Below, one piece after another: positions 53,533-61,989 of a DNA stretch of 64,000 nt (positions are counted from its first letter, which is position 1; each line of letters opens with the position of its first letter). The notes beneath the pieces are model-generated. The model made no database searches and was not told the origin of the DNA. It saw nothing but the letters and a program-made list of their open reading frames with translations. The translations under genes and the position numbers were made by a program. Source of the DNA: Marinobacter sp. CHS3-4 (GTDB taxonomy: Bacteria > Pseudomonadota > Gammaproteobacteria > Pseudomonadales > Oleiphilaceae); NCBI RefSeq assembly GCF_030053415.1, contig NZ_JASGBJ010000001.1, positions 1,116,001-1,180,000 on the forward strand, written 5' to 3'.

Positions 53533-53862
53533 ATGGAGAAGCCTGTCTCGAAAAAGGTTCTATTGATGTTTCTCTCGCTTCTGGTGGCGCCGATCATGGT
53601 GTACGCCGATCCAGTCTGGATTGATGTCCGGACGGAGGCCGAGCATCGACAGGACAGTATTGATGGTGACCTGCTTATTCCGCACAACCAAATCGTTGAG
53701 CAGGTGTCCCGTCAGTTTCCGGACAAAGACACCGATATTCATCTTTATTGCCTAAGTGGGGGCAGGGCAGAGAAGGCTCGATCTGCTCTTGAGGATGCTG
53801 GGTATACCAGGGTGAAAAATACTGGAGGCATTGAAGATGCTCGAGCGGCCCGTGATCTTTGA
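53533..53862 (+). CDS. Exported single-domain rhodanese (PspE-like)
   Basis: The 109-residue protein has a signal peptide (cleavage near MVYA-DP, residue 25) and a compact rhodanese domain with WIDVRTEAEH at 29-38 and catalytic Cys73 in LYCLSGGRAEKA. The active loop CLSGGR fits periplasmic thiosulfate sulfurtransferases such as PspE. AAGGAG ten bases upstream supports the ATG at 53533, not an upstream start at 53395. It precedes the SLC13-type transporter by 45 bp and may share its transcript, hinting at sulfur metabolism. Confidence 0.85.
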   Translation: MEKPVSKKVLLMFLSLLVAPIMVYADPVWIDVRTEAEHRQDSIDGDLLIPHNQIVEQVSRQFPDKDTDIHLYCLSGGRAEKARSALEDAGYTRVKNTGGIEDARAARDL

Positions 53863-53907
53863 GCTATTCGTGCTGAACGGACACTAACCAGACTTTAAGC
53901 ATTCATT

Positions 53908-55368
53908 ATGACGGTTGCTGCTGACAAAGAATCCAAAGGTCTTCCGAAGGGGCAGGTCATAGGGCTATTACTTGGCCCGCTGTTGCTGCTGATCACTCTG
54001 GTTTTCCCACCACCGGAAAGTATGTTGCCACAGGCCTGGGCGGCACTGGGGTTGATGTTGCTGATGGCTACCTGGTGGTCGACCGAGGCGATCCCGATTC
54101 CAGCGACAGCGCTGGTGCCCATTTTTTTGATACCCGCGCTTGGGCTGGGCGACATCAAAGAAGCGACAACACCGTATGCCAACCCGATTATCTTCCTGTT
54201 CCTGGGCGGGTTTACGCTGGGCCTGGCAATGCAGCGCTGGAATCTGCATCGGCGAATCGCTTTGTTGATCCTCAGGGGTGTGGGTGACAAACCACGCCGT
54301 CAGATTGCCGGTTTTATGGTAGCGACGGCTTTTTTGAGTATGTGGGTCAGTAATACCGCCACGGCCATCATGATGTTGCCCATCGGTGTCTCTGTCATTG
54401 CCATGATGGATTCCGCCAACGAGGATGGGGTGCGACGTTACGCCACGGCGCTGCTTCTGGCGATTGCTTATTCTGCCAGTGTTGGAGGCATTGGTACCTT
54501 GATTGGTACCCCGCCCAATGCGCTTCTGGCAGCCTATTTGATGGAAAACCAGAACATTTCCATCGGGTTCGCCCAATGGATGCTGCTGGGTGTTCCGGTG
54601 TCGCTGATGATGCTCTTGTTGATCTGGTGGTGGCTTACCCGAAGGGATTTCGGGTTGGGGGAGCAGGCTGGCGGCGCGGATACGCTCCGGAATGAACTGG
54701 CAGCGCTTGGTCGCCTGAAAAAGGGTGAAAAGCTGGTGGCGCTGGTATTCGTGGTTACGGCGTCCGCCTGGATATTCAGGCCATTACTGGCTGATGGGTT
54801 GATGCCCTGGCTAACGGATACCGGCATTGCCATTGCCGCGGCGATTGCTATGTTCCTGATACCGGTTGATATCAAACAGCGCGTATTTGTGCTGGACTGG
54901 GAGACAGCCAAAGGGATTCCCTGGGGAGTGCTCCTGTTGTTTGGCGGTGGGCTGGCCATGGCAGGAGTGATCAGTAGTTCCGGTCTGGCCGAATGGATTG
55001 CCCAGTCTCTGTCAGTGGCAGGCCAGATGCCGATGCTGGTGATCGTTGCGCTGGTGGTGACTGTGATTGTATTTCTAACGGAGGTGACCAGTAACACGGC
55101 TACAGCGGCGGCGTTTCTGCCATTGCTGGGCGCCCTGGCTGTGTCTCAGGATATGTCGGTGTTGTTGTTGACGGTGCCGGCTGCTATCGCCGCCAGTTGC
55201 GCCTTCATGATGCCGGTGGCGACACCGCCGAATGCCATCGTGTTTGCCAGCGGGCACATGAGAATCGCCGATATGATCAACGCCGGCTTCGCGCTGAACG
55301 TGATGGCAATCATCGTGGTGACCCTGATCAGTTATAGTTTACTGGGACTTGTCTTCACCCTTGGTTGA
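53908..55368 (+). CDS. SLC13/DASS family sodium-anion symporter
   Basis: The 486-residue inner-membrane transporter has about 11-12 helices and the duplicated SNT motifs of the divalent anion:sodium symporter family: SMWVSNTATAIMMLP near 145-159 and VTSNTATAAAFLP near 392-404. GTPPNA and ATPPNA follow in each repeat. Substrates of relatives are dicarboxylates or sulfate. A rhodanese gene lies immediately upstream and a ferric-reductase-like gene is coupled downstream, which leaves sulfate or an organic acid both possible. Confidence 0.85.
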   Translation: MTVAADKESKGLPKGQVIGLLLGPLLLLITLVFPPPESMLPQAWAALGLMLLMATWWSTEAIPIPATALVPIFLIPALGLGDIKEATTPYANPIIFLFLGGFTLGLAMQRWNLHRRIALLILRGVGDKPRRQIAGFMVATAFLSMWVSNTATAIMMLPIGVSVIAMMDSANEDGVRRYATALLLAIAYSASVGGIGTLIGTPPNALLAAYLMENQNISIGFAQWMLLGVPVSLMMLLLIWWWLTRRDFGLGEQAGGADTLRNELAALGRLKKGEKLVALVFVVTASAWIFRPLLADGLMPWLTDTGIAIAAAIAMFLIPVDIKQRVFVLDWETAKGIPWGVLLLFGGGLAMAGVISSSGLAEWIAQSLSVAGQMPMLVIVALVVTVIVFLTEVTSNTATAAAFLPLLGALAVSQDMSVLLLTVPAAIAASCAFMMPVATPPNAIVFASGHMRIADMINAGFALNVMAIIVVTLISYSLLGLVFTLG

Positions 55369-55373
55369 AATGG

Positions 55374-56702
55374 ATGTCTGGACTGATGAAACCGTTCCTG
55401 TTGGTCATTGTTTATCTTGTCGCCGTTGTAACGCCGTTAATTCTGTCCGCGCTGGTTGGTGGGCCGCCACGGCAGTTTCATCAGGAATTGGCATCGGGCC
55501 TGGGTATTCTGGCCTTCTCCATGGTGCTAATGGAGTTCGTGCTTTCAGGCCGTTTCAGAGCGATTTCCAATGGCGTCGGGCTGGATGTGACCATGAGATT
55601 TCATCAGGTTATGGCTCGCACCGCGCTGGTCTTTGCGCTGTTGCATCCGCTGTTGTACCAGGGCACGCCGACCGCCGGGCCGCGCCCCTGGGATCCCACG
55701 CGCCAATTGACCCTCACGACCGACTTCTCGGCACTTTCGACCGGCATCATCGCCTATCTGCTGCTTGCAGGGCTCGTGGTGATGGCCATCGGCCGCACCC
55801 AGCTTAACTACAAATACGAGACATGGCGTTTGATACACGGAGTGGGCGCGCTCCTGATTGCCGTTCTGCTGCTCCATCACACCGTATATGCAGGGCGCTA
55901 CGGCTCGCATCCTGTGATGACCTGGGTGTGGCTGGCCTTGACTGCGTTGGCGGTGGGCTCACTGCTGACGGTGTATCTGCTGGTTCCGCTCTACCAGAGG
56001 ACTCGTCCCTGGAGCGTGACATCGATTATTCACTTGACCCCCAAACAATGGGAAGTGACCGTGACGCCGGAAGGTCACAGGGGCCTTGATTACAAGGCCG
56101 GGCAATTCGTTTGGCTGAACGTTGGGCACAGCCCGTTTTCGATGCGGGAAAATCCGTTCTCGATTTGTTCAGCGCCGGCTGGCGGGCCTGACGTCTCTTT
56201 TATGATCAAGGAACTTGGCGACTTTACCAGCAGTCTCAACCAGATTAAGAACGGAACCCGGGCCTATCTGGACGGGCCGTATGGCAATTTATCCGTTGAT
56301 GGTCGTGACGAACCGGGGGTCGCGTTGATTGCCGGTGGCGTTGGTCTTGCGCCGTTGCTGGGTATTCTCAGGCAAATGCACATGACCGGAGATTCGCGCA
56401 AGGTGAAACTCATCTATGGTAACCGTGTGGTGGATCAGATCGCCTATCGGGAAGAATTGGAACAAACGCTGGGTGAGGAGAACCTGACCTACGTCTTGTC
56501 AGAGCCTCCGAAGGAGTGGCATGGAGAAACAGGCCTGATCGATGCGCCGCTGATCGACCGAACGTTTTCCGAGCAAGAGTTTCGTGACTGGGTCTTCGTG
56601 ATGTGCGGGCCGGGTGTCATGATGGATGCGGTTGAAGATCACCTGATCAAGAGGGGCACACCCGGCCATCAAATCCTGTCGGAGCGTTTCAGCTATGACT
56701 AA
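55374..56702 (+). CDS. Ferric reductase-like transmembrane flavoprotein
   Basis: This roughly 442-residue protein has a six-helix ferric-reductase-like b-type haem domain (about 5-210). Candidate haem histidines are in MRFHQVMARTALVFALLHPL and WRLIHGVGALL / LLLHHTVYA. It is followed by a ferredoxin-NADP reductase module: MRENPFSIC binds FAD near 262, GGVGLAPLLGIL binds NAD(P) near 320, and the end VFVMCGPGVMMD is typical. It should move electrons from NAD(P)H across the membrane. The start lies 5 bp after the transporter stop, so co-transcription is likely. Its stop overlaps a 35-codon ORF. Confidence 0.8.
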   Translation: MSGLMKPFLLVIVYLVAVVTPLILSALVGGPPRQFHQELASGLGILAFSMVLMEFVLSGRFRAISNGVGLDVTMRFHQVMARTALVFALLHPLLYQGTPTAGPRPWDPTRQLTLTTDFSALSTGIIAYLLLAGLVVMAIGRTQLNYKYETWRLIHGVGALLIAVLLLHHTVYAGRYGSHPVMTWVWLALTALAVGSLLTVYLLVPLYQRTRPWSVTSIIHLTPKQWEVTVTPEGHRGLDYKAGQFVWLNVGHSPFSMRENPFSICSAPAGGPDVSFMIKELGDFTSSLNQIKNGTRAYLDGPYGNLSVDGRDEPGVALIAGGVGLAPLLGILRQMHMTGDSRKVKLIYGNRVVDQIAYREELEQTLGEENLTYVLSEPPKEWHGETGLIDAPLIDRTFSEQEFRDWVFVMCGPGVMMDAVEDHLIKRGTPGHQILSERFSYD

Positions 56703-56802
56703 TGCATTCGCTCGTTCGAGCCAACGCCGTCGATTGTCCTTGATTGTCTGGGGGCTGAACATCAGCCTGTGCCTGATTCTTCTTGCGTTTGTGCTGCGTT
56801 AG
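56695..56802 (+). CDS. 35-residue single-span membrane protein
   Basis: ATG at 56695 opens inside the last codons of the ferric-reductase-like gene (ATGACTAA overlap of eight bases). It encodes a basic N-terminus (RSSQRRR) and one hydrophobic helix (LSLIVWGLNISLCLILLAF), with a stop at 56800. Overlap and topology (positive-inside) suggest a translated accessory peptide of the reductase. No family is recognised, and chance cannot be excluded for so short an ORF. Confidence 0.5.
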   Translation: MTNAFARSSQRRRLSLIVWGLNISLCLILLAFVLR

Positions 56803-56835
56803 ACCCGCTCAGGGAAACTCCACCCAGGAAATACC

Positions 56836-57816
56836 ATGGCCCGTATCGATCCCACTCGGCACTTCCTCGACAATCTGAAGCGGTTTGTGTCAGTAGGTCA
56901 ACCACTGCTCTTTCTACTTTTAACGCTGTTGGCAAATGCGAGTCTCGCAGAGATCTACAAATGGGTGGATGAAGACGGAAAGGTCCATTTCAGCGATCGC
57001 AAAGACAACCGCATTGAGCAGGAATTGGTGGACGTGAAAACCACCTCGTCTGACTGGTCTCGCTTTGATATCAAGGTTGAGGCGGTGGATGTCGAACTGA
57101 CTGAGCAGGAACACCAATACATCAAAGATGGCGTGAATCACGTCTATGAGTTTTTCGACAGCGTGATGTTCTTTGACATGTATAAGACCGTGCCGGTCAA
57201 CATAATGATTTTGAAAGATCGGTCAGCCTACCAATATTATCTGCTCAGCAAGGACAGGGGCCAATCAGTGGCGTCTTACGGCATGTATATCCCCTCCGAG
57301 CATCAGATTGTTGTTTACATCCAGAAAGACCGAAGCCGCACCTTCAAAACCATCAAGCACGAAGTCAGTCATGCGGTTGTCGACACCATTGTTCCGTATG
57401 CGCCCGCCTGGCTGCATGAGGGGCTGGCGGAACAGATGGAAATGCTGGAGCGTGACCAAACCGGTTTGTATTTTGAGCGCCACCTCGACAATCAGCGGGT
57501 TGTTGCTTATGCCCGTGATAAAGGACTGCTAAAGGACATTGATCAGTTCCTGAAGCTGCCGAGTAACGAATGGCAGCATTCCCGCATGTCCGGGCAGGGG
57601 CCTTTGCAGGCCCAGGCTGGCCAGTTTCTGTCTTTTCTTCTGTCCAGACCCACCAGCCGTAATTTCGTCCTACGGCTGATGCACAACTTTAATCGGGGCG
57701 ACCGCACCCTCTCTTATTATCTGGTGGATGATAATTACATTGGAGGGGTTGATGTGCTGGAGCTGGACTGGCGCAACTGGCTTCAGAAGCAGGGTGAGCC
57801 GATTATCAGGCTCTAG
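56836..57816 (+). CDS. DUF4124 protein with gluzincin-type metallopeptidase domain
   Basis: The 326-residue protein has a signal anchor (about 19-38) and then a DUF4124 module (EIYKWVDEDGKVHFSDR, 39-55). A peptidase MA-like domain follows, with zinc ligands His175 and His179 in HEVSH, and Glu195 in WLHEGLAEQ as probable third ligand. The enzyme should act in the periplasm on envelope proteins or peptidoglycan-linked peptides. Fusion of DUF4124, a small cell-surface module, to an active-looking protease is informative. It lies 33 bp after the small membrane ORF. Confidence 0.8.
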   Translation: MARIDPTRHFLDNLKRFVSVGQPLLFLLLTLLANASLAEIYKWVDEDGKVHFSDRKDNRIEQELVDVKTTSSDWSRFDIKVEAVDVELTEQEHQYIKDGVNHVYEFFDSVMFFDMYKTVPVNIMILKDRSAYQYYLLSKDRGQSVASYGMYIPSEHQIVVYIQKDRSRTFKTIKHEVSHAVVDTIVPYAPAWLHEGLAEQMEMLERDQTGLYFERHLDNQRVVAYARDKGLLKDIDQFLKLPSNEWQHSRMSGQGPLQAQAGQFLSFLLSRPTSRNFVLRLMHNFNRGDRTLSYYLVDDNYIGGVDVLELDWRNWLQKQGEPIIRL

Positions 57817-57821
57817 CCTGC

Positions 57822-58424
57822 CTATGGTTTTGCCCTGAAGACCAGAAGCTGGTTGTTGGCCGGCATGGCGTAATTATTAGTGAGCTTCATACCCACCGAT
57901 TGCGCCAATGTGCTCAGGTCGTCCAGATCCCGGATGCCCATGTGAGAGGCCTGGGCTCTCAGGTGCCGGTCAAATTGGCGGTTGCTGTCGCTTGAATATT
58001 CGCCCTGATTGTTGAAAGGGCCGTACAGGCAAAAGGCACCGTTTTCTGGCAGCCGTTTTCCGATCTGTTGAAACATCTGCTCCACTTCCCGCCACGCCAT
58101 GATGTGGGCCGTGTTCGCCGAAAACGCCCAGGTGAAATTTTCCACTGGCCAGTTCGGGGTGCTCACGTCCAGTTCAATCACGGGAAGCATGTTCGGCAAT
58201 GCCGCCTGCTTCAGCCGGGGAAGGCAGGTATCCGCGGCATCGGGGTGGTCCGTTGGCTGCCACTGCAGATGGGGCATGGCCTGCGCGAAATGCACGGCGT
58301 GCTGGCCGGTCAGTGTCCCGATTTCCAGAACCTTGCCTGACTGATCAAAAATTTCCCGAAGCTTTTCGAGTATGGGTGCTTTGTTGTTTTCGCAGGCTTG
58401 GGAATAGGGAAGGTCGGCGGTCAT
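57822..58424 (-). CDS. DUF938 family SAM-dependent methyltransferase
   Basis: The 200-residue protein has the DUF938 pattern: SQACENNKAPILEKL near 7-21, motif I VLEIGTLTGQHAVHF near 32-46, LQWQPTDHPD near 54 and FAWSFSANTAHIM-like (TWAFSANTAHIMAW) near 98. The first motif is close to classical SAM-binding GxGxG but reads EIGTLTG. The substrate is unknown. The gene ends five bases from the convergent peptidase gene and is divergent from the outer-membrane protein gene. Confidence 0.85.
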   Translation of the reverse strand: MTADLPYSQACENNKAPILEKLREIFDQSGKVLEIGTLTGQHAVHFAQAMPHLQWQPTDHPDAADTCLPRLKQAALPNMLPVIELDVSTPNWPVENFTWAFSANTAHIMAWREVEQMFQQIGKRLPENGAFCLYGPFNNQGEYSSDSNRQFDRHLRAQASHMGIRDLDDLSTLAQSVGMKLTNNYAMPANNQLLVFRAKP

Positions 58425-58588
58425 TGGGTTGTGGTCTCCGAGCGGTCTTGTGGTGACTGATCTGTTGGCCCGGTGGCTGGATCAAAAAATGTTAAAACCG
58501 GGGAAAAAGTGACGGCCATTGTATTAAGAGCGCGACAAGAAGGGTAATGTGCTGCCCTCCAGGAAGTCACACAAACAACGAGGATGAT

Positions 58589-59218
58589 ATGAACAAGATA
58601 ATTTTGCCAGCTGTTGCTATGGCATTGGCCACAACACCTGTCCAGGCGCAGGATGCCAGCGGTAGCTCCAGTCAAAGCAACTTCACCTACAGTTCGCTGG
58701 GTATTCAGTTAGGCAAAGTGACTCCCGAGCAGGAGCTCGTTTTTCTCGGGGAAGTTTACGAAGAGTTTGGTGCAGCGGCCATAACGGGCACCGTTCAGCT
58801 GGCGAATAATTTCGCGATTGGAGGTAGTTCAGCCGCATATGCCAACTCGGGCAACCGCACAGAGATCACAAATTCCTCGTTAAGTCTGAATCTGTTCTTT
58901 CCCATACCCATTGCTGACCGGGTGGATCTCGTGCCAAGGGTAGGTTTCGTCAGGGTTGAAACAGAGTTCTGTGCGGATGGCATATGCGCGTCGGAGGACG
59001 ACAGCGTCGTAGCTTATGGTCTGGCATCGCGGATCTGGGTTGCGCCGGACAAGCTGGAAGTCAACGTTGGGTTTTCGGACGTGAATGAAGAAGATTCCGA
59101 ATCCACCATTGCTCTTGGTGGCGCGATTTGGGCTACCGAGAATCACCGGTTTGCTCTGGACTACGAGACCAGTGACAGCGTTGATGCGGTATTTGTGGGG
59201 TACAGCTACAACTGGTGA
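58589..59218 (+). CDS. Outer-membrane beta-barrel protein
   Basis: The 209-residue protein has a signal peptide (ending VQA near residue 20). Alternating strands follow, consistent with an eight-stranded barrel, including LVPRVGFVRVETEF and FALDYETSDSVDAVFVGYSYNW near the end, with a terminal aromatic residue. It contains one cysteine pair (FCADGIC) in a predicted extracellular loop. GAGG precedes the ATG at 58589. A rho-independent terminator follows, and the 3' end with terminator is duplicated 776 bp downstream. Confidence 0.75.
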   Translation: MNKIILPAVAMALATTPVQAQDASGSSSQSNFTYSSLGIQLGKVTPEQELVFLGEVYEEFGAAAITGTVQLANNFAIGGSSAAYANSGNRTEITNSSLSLNLFFPIPIADRVDLVPRVGFVRVETEFCADGICASEDDSVVAYGLASRIWVAPDKLEVNVGFSDVNEEDSESTIALGGAIWATENHRFALDYETSDSVDAVFVGYSYNW

Positions 59219-59229
59219 TTGTGTTTTGA

Positions 59230-59262
59230 CAAGGGCCGCCGAATGGCGGCCTTGAGTTTCTT
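59230..59262 (+). terminator. Rho-independent terminator of the OMP gene
   Basis: GGCCGCC (59234-59240), a GAAT loop and GGCGGCC (59245-59251), extended by CAA/TTG pairs around one bulge and followed by a T-rich tract. It may also serve the convergent lipoprotein gene. Confidence 0.75.
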
Positions 59263-59272
59263 TCAAAAGCCG

Positions 59273-59824
59273 TCACTCGGCCATTGAAATTTGAGCTGAA
59301 TCAATCTTCAGTTCGGAGAGCTTTTTCAGAAGTCCTTCTATATTAGCTTTCCCCGAGCCTTCATTGGCCAGTCTCAGGCGTGTTATTCCAGCAAAAGCAT
59401 CGCTAACAGTCGCTGTGTAAGGTGCGGCAATCGTTTCATTAAGTACAACATCACCATCGTTCTGGCTATCGGTGAGTATGTATTTGACATGCGTGGTAAC
59501 TTCAAAGTCTAGCCCGAACAGTGGTTGATCCACTTTTAGCATGATGGCTTCAAGCTGGTAGCGCCCCGTTCCAGAAAGCAACCCTTGCTTGAGAAGACTC
59601 TCTTTCAGCGCACCGGTAAAGGCGTCGTTGTCGATTTCTGATGTCCATGCCGGGTTAGTTTCTTCACCGCCAGTGACGTTTGATACGCCCATATTGTTCT
59701 CCAAGCCTGGGGCGAATTCCATCGCCTGATTGTCGTAAACCATGTTCTCCATTTTTGCACCGGAGGCGCAACCAGAGAGGTAAACGAGCGCGGCCAAGAC
59801 AACCGTAATCCTTACATTTTGCAC
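59273..59824 (-). CDS. Lipoprotein of unknown function
   Basis: The 183-residue protein has lipobox YLSGC (about residues 15-19) after a short signal peptide. A single alpha/beta domain follows, with the conserved-looking DNDAFTGALKESLLKQGLL near 67-85 and YTATVSDAFAGITRLRLANE near 137. It resembles the UPF0319/LPP-like small lipoproteins with an ABC-type lipoprotein fold, but I cannot assign a family. The GTG start at 59824 is supported by AAGGA seven bases upstream. The gene sits between the intact OMP gene and the relic of a second copy. Confidence 0.65.
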   Translation of the reverse strand: MQNVRITVVLAALVYLSGCASGAKMENMVYDNQAMEFAPGLENNMGVSNVTGGEETNPAWTSEIDNDAFTGALKESLLKQGLLSGTGRYQLEAIMLKVDQPLFGLDFEVTTHVKYILTDSQNDGDVVLNETIAAPYTATVSDAFAGITRLRLANEGSGKANIEGLLKKLSELKIDSAQISMAE

Positions 59825-59946
59825 AGTAGCTTCCTTAAAAACGTTTGTATATTTAGTGTGTTGCCTTCATCTTCCATCATTTCTGCAACCGAGCAATCAT
59901 AGACTAACCGCAGTTACGGCGCGAGGTATATGCTATAGGAGAGCAA

Positions 59947-60032
59947 AGTGACAGCGTGGATGCGGTGTTGGTGGGGTACAGCTACAACTGGTTATTCAGT
60001 TGTGCCAAGGGCCGCCAACGGGCGGCCCTGAG
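59947..60032 (+). pseudogene. Relic 3' end and terminator of a second OMP gene
   Basis: Bases 59947-60032 closely match 59171-59256, covering the last 15 codons of the OMP gene (SDSVDAVLVGYSYNW here) and its hairpin (60009-60028). The stop codon has become TTA and the T-tract is lost. No upstream part of the gene remains. This shows an ancestral tandem OMP pair of which one copy decayed. Confidence 0.75.
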
Positions 60033-60059
60033 ATTGTGAAAGTGCCTTCCTTTGAAGGA

Positions 60060-60467
60060 TTAGCTGAGCTGGGGCTTAAAATTCGCGCCTCCCGCAGTGC
60101 GCTTCATCCACGCCATGTCGAGGGGAACCAGGATGTTCAGAGCAAACAGTGCCCAGCCGAGCGCCTGCAGGCTTTCTGCAAACCACAGCATCAAACCAAG
60201 CGACGCAAGACTCCACATCACGTCTACGGCAATCATCAGGTTGAAGAACTTCCGCATCAAGGGTTCGTTCATGGCCATGACAGTCATATCGACGCACCAG
60301 AGCAGCATCACAATACCCACGACCATGTAGAATGTTGCGCTTGGGCCTCCGGCCAACTGGGCGATGGGATCGGCGGCGATCACCAGTGCTAATGCCAGGG
60401 GAGTGGACAGGAAAACGTCACTCAGGACGATTTGTTTTACGCTGAATTGACGAACGAAATTTTTCAT
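60060..60467 (-). CDS. Four-helix membrane protein
   Basis: The 135-residue protein has four hydrophobic helices (about 18-38, 45-66, 72-95 and 100-120) and short charged ends. Sequence such as MVVGIVMLLWCVDMTVMAMN and LMIAVDVMWSLASLGLMLWF is conserved in character but not recognised as a named family. It is divergent from the XRE/MmyB regulator gene. A palindrome in the 151-bp gap suggests that the regulator controls it. Confidence 0.6.
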   Translation of the reverse strand: MKNFVRQFSVKQIVLSDVFLSTPLALALVIAADPIAQLAGGPSATFYMVVGIVMLLWCVDMTVMAMNEPLMRKFFNLMIAVDVMWSLASLGLMLWFAESLQALGWALFALNILVPLDMAWMKRTAGGANFKPQLS

Positions 60468-60541
60468 AGAATCACCTCAATCGGGTTTCGCAATGTGGTT
60501 GACTACGCTACAAAGCTTCTACCCGGGCGGTGATAGACTCA

Positions 60542-60558
60542 ATTACCTGTAAGGTAAT
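60542..60558. promoter_or_regulatory. Palindromic operator in XRE/membrane-protein promoter
   Basis: ATTACCT-GTA-AGGTAAT is a perfect 7+3+7 inverted repeat, 61 bp upstream of the regulator start and 75 bp upstream of the divergent membrane-protein gene. The adjacent XRE protein is the natural candidate binder. Confidence 0.6.
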
Positions 60559-60618
60559 GGTGAGACCTACCCTCAAGGACGATAATCGTCGGATACTTGA
60601 AAAGTCACAGGAAATTCA

Positions 60619-61413
60619 ATGAGCGCCTTCGGTACGCTTTTTCGGGAAATGCGGCAGGGCAAACGCCTGAGCCAGATGGATTTCGCCCTCGAATGCGAAG
60701 TATCAGCCAAACACATCAGCTTTCTGGAAACCGGACGTAGCAAACCCAGTAAAGGCATGGTTTTGCATCTGGCGCAGATGCTGAAAACGGATCTGGCGGC
60801 GACCAACCGACTGTTGTCTGCAGCGGGTTACAGCCAGGTTTTCAGTGACCAGGATTTGACCGCACCCGGCATGGCCATGATCAAGGAGGCAATAGAGCAC
60901 CTATTGGAGTCGCACTTGCCATACCCGGCTGTGGTGTTTGACCACGAATACTATTTGGTGATGGCCAACGAGGCGATGCAGGAGATGATGGCGAGAATGG
61001 TGCAGCTGGGTGCCGAGTTTCCGGCCCGGCCAAATTTTTTACTGTCGCTGCTGAATGAGAGGGGGATGAAGCCCTTTGTAGGCGATTGGGAAAACATTGC
61101 CTGTCACATGCTGCAGCGGGTCTACCACGAGCATCTCGCTGGACCGTTCAGGGATCAACCCAACCGATTGCTGGACCAGGCGCTGACCATCCCGGGCGTG
61201 CCGCAAAAATGGAAAAGCCACGTTGTGGAGCATCTGGACTATCCGGCCATTCCCTTCACGCTAAACCTGGGGGATAAACAGCTTCGAATCTTCTCCACCA
61301 TCGCAACCATTGGCACACCACTGGACGTCACCGCGCAGAATCTGCGGATTGAACACTTCTTTCCGATGGATGAGGTCAGCAAGGCATATTGGAAACCTCA
61401 AGCCGTTAGCTGA
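60619..61413 (+). CDS. XRE-family regulator with MmyB-like ligand domain
   Basis: The 264-residue protein has an N-terminal XRE helix-turn-helix (about 8-65: MDFALECEVSAKHISFLETG). A C-terminal MmyB-like PAS-type ligand-binding domain (about 95-255) includes YPAVVFDHEYYLVMANEAM and LDYPAIPFTLNLGDKQLRIF. Ligands of such domains may be fatty acids or derivatives. A palindrome upstream suggests autoregulation and control of the divergent membrane-protein gene. AGGA precedes the ATG with good spacing. Confidence 0.85.
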   Translation: MSAFGTLFREMRQGKRLSQMDFALECEVSAKHISFLETGRSKPSKGMVLHLAQMLKTDLAATNRLLSAAGYSQVFSDQDLTAPGMAMIKEAIEHLLESHLPYPAVVFDHEYYLVMANEAMQEMMARMVQLGAEFPARPNFLLSLLNERGMKPFVGDWENIACHMLQRVYHEHLAGPFRDQPNRLLDQALTIPGVPQKWKSHVVEHLDYPAIPFTLNLGDKQLRIFSTIATIGTPLDVTAQNLRIEHFFPMDEVSKAYWKPQAVS

Positions 61414-61422
61414 AGCCAATGT

Positions 61423-61980
61423 CTAATCTGGCTTACTGTTGAGAAGCAGTTCCTGCAACATGCTGTAGCTGAGCCCCCAGATACAGTAACCCTGGTATCG
61501 GCAACAGGGCAGGTTCAGAGTGCCCAGCGGCGTACGGAACGGCAGTGTGCTCTGGTTTTCAGGTGAGGCAAGGTAGTCGCCTGAAATCCATACCGTTTGT
61601 TCCACTTCATGATTCAGCGTTTCGGGCTGGCTACCGTTCCACTCGTAGACATAGGGTGTAACCACCATGGGTCGCCAGCGGCTGTGATGTCTGGTAATGA
61701 GATCGGATAGCCGGGTTTTGAATACGCCATCGCGAGCCAGATTGATGCCGGTCTCTTCGAGCGTTTCCCGCTCGGCGGCGGCTCTTGGGTTAGCATCGTT
61801 AGATTGAATTCGCCCGCCAGGGAAGGCCATGTCCCCGGACCACGGGTCACCTTCGCGGCGAGCGCGCTGGATGAACAGAATCTCGATGTCACCGCTATCA
61901 GACTGTCGATATATAAGAGCGACAGAGGCGCGGGTCAGGCGGCGTCGAAAAGGTATCTTACGGGGGCGGAATTTAATCAT
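61423..61980 (-). CDS. Nudix hydrolase, CoA pyrophosphatase-like
   Basis: The 185-residue protein carries a Nudix box in FPGGRIQSNDANPRAAAERE and TLEETGINL (about residues 53-80). The layout of the Gly-Gly, Asp and REx(2)EE residues is like that of CoA pyrophosphatases of the NudL/YeaB group. It should cleave CoA, oxidised CoA or a similar nucleoside diphosphate derivative. It starts nine bases after the methyltransferase stop codon and should share its transcript. Confidence 0.8.
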   Translation of the reverse strand: MIKFRPRKIPFRRRLTRASVALIYRQSDSGDIEILFIQRARREGDPWSGDMAFPGGRIQSNDANPRAAAERETLEETGINLARDGVFKTRLSDLITRHHSRWRPMVVTPYVYEWNGSQPETLNHEVEQTVWISGDYLASPENQSTLPFRTPLGTLNLPCCRYQGYCIWGLSYSMLQELLLNSKPD

Positions 61981-61989
61981 CGAGAATGC

